Source of the DNA: Burkholderia sp052045245 | Lineage (GTDB): Bacteria; Pseudomonadota; Gammaproteobacteria; Burkholderiales; Burkholderiaceae | Length of the DNA stretch: 64,000 nucleotides | Assembly: GCF_052045245.1 (NCBI RefSeq) | Contig: NZ_JBQEON010000017.1 | Span: 1 to 64,000, forward strand | Direction of reading: 5' to 3' | Shown: positions 60,879-64,000 of the stretch, one piece after another | Layout: each line of letters starts with the position of its first letter | Position numbering within the stretch: the first letter of the stretch is position 1 | Position numbers and translations under genes: made by a program | Notes under the pieces: model-generated | Seen by the model: the letters and a program-made list of their open reading frames with translations, nothing else | Database searches by the model: none | Told to the model about the DNA's origin: nothing

Positions 60879-62027
60879 TTATGCGTAGTGGTGGACGGAA
60901 AGGTCGGCGCACGCGGGCACCGCGCGGCCGTCTTCGGTGAAGAGGTGGCAGGCCGCGGCCGGCGCCTGCGCGTGCACGCGTTCGCCGCGGCGCAGCGGCG
61001 CGTCGCCCGGCACCTTCGCGATCAGCGGCGTGCCGCCGGGCTGGTCGAGGTGCACGTAGGTCTGCTCGCCGAGGCGTTCGACGAGCGCGACGTCGCGCGC
61101 GAGCGTCGTCGCGTCCTGCACGGCGCCGAGCGTCAGGTGTTCGGGGCGGATGCCGAGCGTCACGGTCGCGCCCGGCGTGAGCGCGGCGCCGTCGCGCGGC
61201 AGCGTGAAGGTCTCGCCGGACGGCACGACGGTGACGGTCGTGCGCCGCGCGTCGCACGCGGCGACGACGGCCGGCAGGAAGTTCATCCGCGGCGAGCCGA
61301 TGAAGCCGGCGACGAAGCGGCTGGCCGGATGGTGATAGAGGTCGAGCGGCGCGCCGACCTGCGCGATGCTGCCGTGCTGCGCGGTGTCGGCGCCGGCGTG
61401 CAGCAGCACGATCTTGTCGGCGAGCGTCATCGCTTCGGTCTGGTCGTGCGTCACGTAGACGACGCTCGCGCGTTCGAACTGCCGGTGCAGCTTCGCGATC
61501 TCGACGCGGGTCTGGCCGCGCAACGCCGCGTCGAGGTTCGACAGCGGCTCGTCCAACAGGAACACGCCGGGCTCGCGCACGATCGCGCGGCCGATCGCGA
61601 CGCGCTGCCGCTGGCCGCCGGACAGCGCCTTCGGCTTGCGCTCGAGCAGCGTATCGAGCTGCAGGATCCGCGCGGCGTCGCGCACCTTCCGGTCGATCTC
61701 GGCCTTCGGCACGCGCGCGAGCTTCAGCCCGAACGCCATGTTCTCGTAGACCGTCATGTGCGGAAACAGCGCGTAGCTCTGGAACACCATCGCGACGCCG
61801 CGTTCGGCGGCCGGCACGTCGTCGACGCGGCGGCCGTCGATCGACAGCTCGCCGTCGCTCAGGTCCTCGAGGCCCGCGATCATCCGCAGCAAGGTCGACT
61901 TGCCGCAGCCGGACGGACCGAGGAACACGCAGAACTCGTGCGCGCCGATCTCCAGATCGACGTCGCGAATGACCGGCGCGTGCTCGCCATAGGCCTTCTG
62001 CACGCGTCGCATCGAGATGCTCGCCAT
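60879..62027 (-). CDS. ABC sugar transporter ATPase (MalK/UgpC type)
   Basis: A 382-residue ATPase. Walker A GPSGCGKST is near residues 38-46, signature LSGGQRQRVAIGRAI, Walker B VFLLDEPLSNLDA and the H-loop THDQTEAM. The C-terminal ~140 residues form the OB-fold regulatory domain (LTPGATVTLGIRPEHLTLGAV). The start MASISMRRVQKAYGEHAPV was preferred to a much longer open frame that would run into the operator. First gene of the operon, divergent from the LacI gene. Confidence 0.94.
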   Translation of the reverse strand: MASISMRRVQKAYGEHAPVIRDVDLEIGAHEFCVFLGPSGCGKSTLLRMIAGLEDLSDGELSIDGRRVDDVPAAERGVAMVFQSYALFPHMTVYENMAFGLKLARVPKAEIDRKVRDAARILQLDTLLERKPKALSGGQRQRVAIGRAIVREPGVFLLDEPLSNLDAALRGQTRVEIAKLHRQFERASVVYVTHDQTEAMTLADKIVLLHAGADTAQHGSIAQVGAPLDLYHHPASRFVAGFIGSPRMNFLPAVVAACDARRTTVTVVPSGETFTLPRDGAALTPGATVTLGIRPEHLTLGAVQDATTLARDVALVERLGEQTYVHLDQPGGTPLIAKVPGDAPLRRGERVHAQAPAAACHLFTEDGRAVPACADLSVHHYA

Positions 62028-62059
62028 TGTCTCCGCTCCATGTTTTAATGCGCTTTCGT

Positions 62060-62083
62060 CGATGCTTAAGCGCTTAAGCATCG
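62060..62083. promoter_or_regulatory. LacI-type operator, perfect 24-bp palindrome
   Basis: Arms CGATGCTTAAGC and GCTTAAGCATCG meet at a central CG step, the usual centre of LacI/GalR sites. It lies 33 bp upstream of the ATPase start and 132 bp upstream of the regulator. It probably controls the uptake operon and perhaps the regulator itself. Confidence 0.88.
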
Positions 62084-62214
62084 CGATCAAAAAAAATGCC
62101 GATCGCGATCGCAGCCGAGTCGCGCCCGTCGGTCGGGCGGCAGGGTGTGCGGCGATAGTGCGCCGCTTCGGTAAGCGAAGCAAATACTGGATCGGCGTCT
62201 CAAATAGTGAGTCA

Positions 62215-63240
62215 ATGATGGCGACACTCGATGAAGTGGCCCGCCGTGCCGGCGTGACGGCCGCGACGGTCTCGAACGTGCTGCGCAACCGCGGCCGGGT
62301 GGGCGAAGCCACCCGCGCACGGGTGCTCGACGCGGTGCAGGCGCTCGGCTACCGGCCGCATCTGGCCGCGCGGGCGCTCGCGGAAGGGCGCGCGCCGACG
62401 GTCGCGCTCATGGTGTCGAGCATCGCGAACCCGTTCTATCCGGAGTTCGCGCTCGCGGTCGAACACGCGGTGCGCCGCAACGGGCAGTTCCTGATCGTCT
62501 GCAATACGAACGAAGATCCGCTGCAGGGGCGTGCGTATCTCGACCAGATCGCCGGCACGATTTCCGAAGGCATTCTCGTGACCAACGCGAACCTGCACCT
62601 GCCGGATCTGGTCGACGTCGCGCGGCGCGGCGTGCCGGTCGTGCTGTGTCTGTGGGAGCGGCCCGATGCGCCGCCCGACGGGTTGCCGTGCGTCGCGGTG
62701 GATTTCCGCGAGGCGGGGCGGATCGCGACGCGGCATCTGGTCGAACTCGGGCATCGCGAAATCGGCGTGATCGTCGGCGGGTCGGCAAACGGCGTGCAGG
62801 CCGCGCGCTACGACGGCTTCGTCGATGTGATGCGCGAAGCCGGGCTGGACGCGTCGCGCGTCGGCGCCGGGCACGATTCGATCGAAGGCGGCGTGCGTGC
62901 GGCGGGGCAGCTGCTGAACGCGCATCCCGGGCTGACCGCGCTGGTCGCGACGAACGACCTGCCCGCGATCGGCGCGCTGCATGCGGCGGCCGATCGCGGT
63001 CGGCGCGTGCCCGACGACCTGTCGGTCGTCGGCATTACCGATATTCATCTGGCGAGCGACGCGCGTCCGACGTTGACGACCGTCGCGATCCCGACCGCCG
63101 AGGCCGCGGGGCTGGCGGTCGAACTGCTCAATGCATTGCGCGAGGCGGGGGGGCAGGTCGACGATGCGTCGCGGGTGCGGACGGCGTCGGCGCCGCGGCT
63201 GGTAGTGCGCGGGACGACGGGTAAGGCGCCGAGGGCTTAG
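62215..63240 (+). CDS. LacI-family transcriptional regulator
   Basis: A 341-residue repressor starting MMATLDEVARRAGVTAATVSNVLR; the second ATG (62218) may be the true start. The HTH covers residues 3-25 and the hinge helix HLAARALAEGR follows. A periplasmic-binding-type sugar domain has VALMVSSIANPFYPEFALAVE and VVGITDIHLASDARPTLTTV. It is divergent from the sugar-uptake operon across a perfect operator palindrome, so a galactoside is a plausible inducer. Confidence 0.93.
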   Translation: MMATLDEVARRAGVTAATVSNVLRNRGRVGEATRARVLDAVQALGYRPHLAARALAEGRAPTVALMVSSIANPFYPEFALAVEHAVRRNGQFLIVCNTNEDPLQGRAYLDQIAGTISEGILVTNANLHLPDLVDVARRGVPVVLCLWERPDAPPDGLPCVAVDFREAGRIATRHLVELGHREIGVIVGGSANGVQAARYDGFVDVMREAGLDASRVGAGHDSIEGGVRAAGQLLNAHPGLTALVATNDLPAIGALHAAADRGRRVPDDLSVVGITDIHLASDARPTLTTVAIPTAEAAGLAVELLNALREAGGQVDDASRVRTASAPRLVVRGTTGKAPRA

Positions 63241-63463
63241 CGCACGTGAGGGGCCGTGTGGCGCCACACCGGGCGTGACGCGGTTTGCCGGTGCGGCGGC
63301 ACGATCCGCCAAGCGACGAACGGCAACGACCGCCGACCGCCGGACGGGACAGGCGTCCGGCGCGGATCGGCTGGCCGCCTCGGTCGCGTTCGACGGGCCG
63401 CATCACGATACGCGTCGCCGAGTCGAGATGCGCGGCAACCGGCGAGGCCGGATTGGCGCGGTC

Positions 63464-64000
63464 TCACTCGCCTTCGACGAGCCGCATCACGATGCGTCGG
63501 GCGGATTCGAGATGCGCGACCGTCATCGCACGTGCGCCGCGAGCATTGCGTTCGCGGCAGGCTTGCAGGATTGCGTCGTGCTCGACCTGGAACGACGGCG
63601 TATCCGCGAGCAGCATCGCCTGCAGCCGCTCGTACCGCTCGACCTGGCTGCGCAATTCCGCGATCGCCTTCAGCAATCGCTCGTTGCCGCAACACGAATA
63701 CAGCAGCGCATGGAACTCCCGGTTCAGCTCGCCTTGCCGGCGCGGCACGCTCGATTCGCCGAGCAGCCGGTGCACGAGTTCGGCGCGCGCGAGCGTTTCG
63801 TCGTCGAACCGCTTCACGCTGCGGTAGATCGCGTCGCCTTCGAGCAGCACGCGCATGTCGTAGATTTCCTGCACGTCGGACGCGCCCAGCATCCGCACGA
63901 CCGCGCCGCGATTGCGGAAGATGTCCAGCAGCCCTTCGCGCTCCAGCCGCTGGATCGCTTCGCGCATCGGAATCCGGCTGATCCCGAAGTGCTCGGCGAG
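63464..64000 (-). CDS. GntR-family (FadR/FCD) regulator, 5' end cut by window
   Basis: The frame runs through the right edge of the window. Its first visible residues, LAEHFGISRIPMREAIQRLEREGLLDIFRNRGAVV, are the second half of a GntR winged HTH. The start therefore lies to the right. An FCD ligand domain follows (YDMRVLLEGDAIYRS, LNREFHALLYSCCGN with metal-binding residues, VEHDAILQACRERNARGARAMTVAHLESA). About 35 N-terminal residues are missing. Its target is outside the window. Confidence 0.9.
   Translation of the reverse strand, partial: LAEHFGISRIPMREAIQRLEREGLLDIFRNRGAVVRMLGASDVQEIYDMRVLLEGDAIYRSVKRFDDETLARAELVHRLLGESSVPRRQGELNREFHALLYSCCGNERLLKAIAELRSQVERYERLQAMLLADTPSFQVEHDAILQACRERNARGARAMTVAHLESARRIVMRLVEGE

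Noticed and set aside
56523..62048. 1841-codon open frame on the plus strand
   Set aside because: It is the antisense shadow of the sugar ABC operon and GH42 gene. High GC at third codon positions keeps the opposite frame open. Its composition (Arg/His/Ala-rich, no domains) is that of a shadow.
1..64000. CRISPR arrays, tRNA or rRNA genes, insertion sequences, prophage
   Set aside because: No regularly spaced long repeats with unique spacers, no cloverleaf or rRNA sequence, and no transposase or phage structural genes were seen by eye.

Overview
The window looks like part of a high-GC beta-proteobacterial secondary chromosome, very probably Burkholderia (cepacia complex or a close relative). 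The best evidence is a complete second-chromosome replication and partition region: a Rep_3-type initiator (17182-18546), an iteron array (15751-17062), parA/parB (18637-20384) and six copies of a palindromic parS of the type GTTTATGCGCATAAAC. A hopanoid cluster (30219-39725) lies a short distance away. From memory, the squalene-hopene cyclase of B. cenocepacia (BCAM2831) also sits near the replication locus of chromosome 2. No rRNA, tRNA, CRISPR array or insertion sequence was seen.

Layout. 1-11.65 kb holds metabolic genes and their regulators: the end of 3-hydroxybutyrate dehydrogenase, a patatin phospholipase, a LysR/argC pair, a LysR/D-malate (tartrate) dehydrogenase pair, a DUF1348 protein with a TetR regulator, and the threonine-degrading pair tdh-kbl with a divergent XRE-cupin regulator. 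12.4-15.4 kb is an unusual origin-flanking trio: a small gene behind a textbook LexA box, a tyrosine-recombinase-like protein that lacks its catalytic residues, and a KfrA-like coiled-coil protein with a C-terminal zinc ribbon. 15.4-21.3 kb is the origin, repA, parB, parA and the parS field.

21.4-29.98 kb holds an ArsC-like protein, an ECF sigma/anti-sigma pair, an FMN reductase, a hybrid histidine kinase, a receiver-CheC-diguanylate cyclase operon, an alpha/beta hydrolase and a small unknown. 30.2-39.7 kb holds hpnD-hpnE-shc-hpnG, converging on an hpnN-mlaA operon, with an MlaC/HpnM-like gene divergent from hpnN. Together these genes make hopanoids and probably move hopanoids or phospholipids to and from the outer membrane. 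39.9-44.6 kb holds a DUF2778 (Tlde1-like) protein coupled to a two-helix membrane protein, a two-component system and a diguanylate cyclase.

45.1-52.6 kb is a glycolate/glyoxylate locus (glcD-glcE-glcF-glcG-glcB) with a divergent FadR-family regulator and two TGGTCATACCA operators. Then come a nitronate monooxygenase with an extra C-terminal helical domain, a Fic protein behind a dense cluster of inverted repeats, and a beta-galactoside-type uptake operon (ABC ATPase, GH42 beta-galactosidase, binding protein, two permeases) under a LacI-family regulator with a perfect 24-bp palindrome. A GntR-family gene is cut by the right edge.

The most interesting region is the origin. It has two classes of iteron (five tandem 22-bp repeats plus about fourteen dispersed 18-bp elements), further iteron-like elements in reverse orientation scattered over the 11 kb to the left, and the three unusual flanking genes. 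All homology statements come from recognising family motifs by eye; no database search was run.
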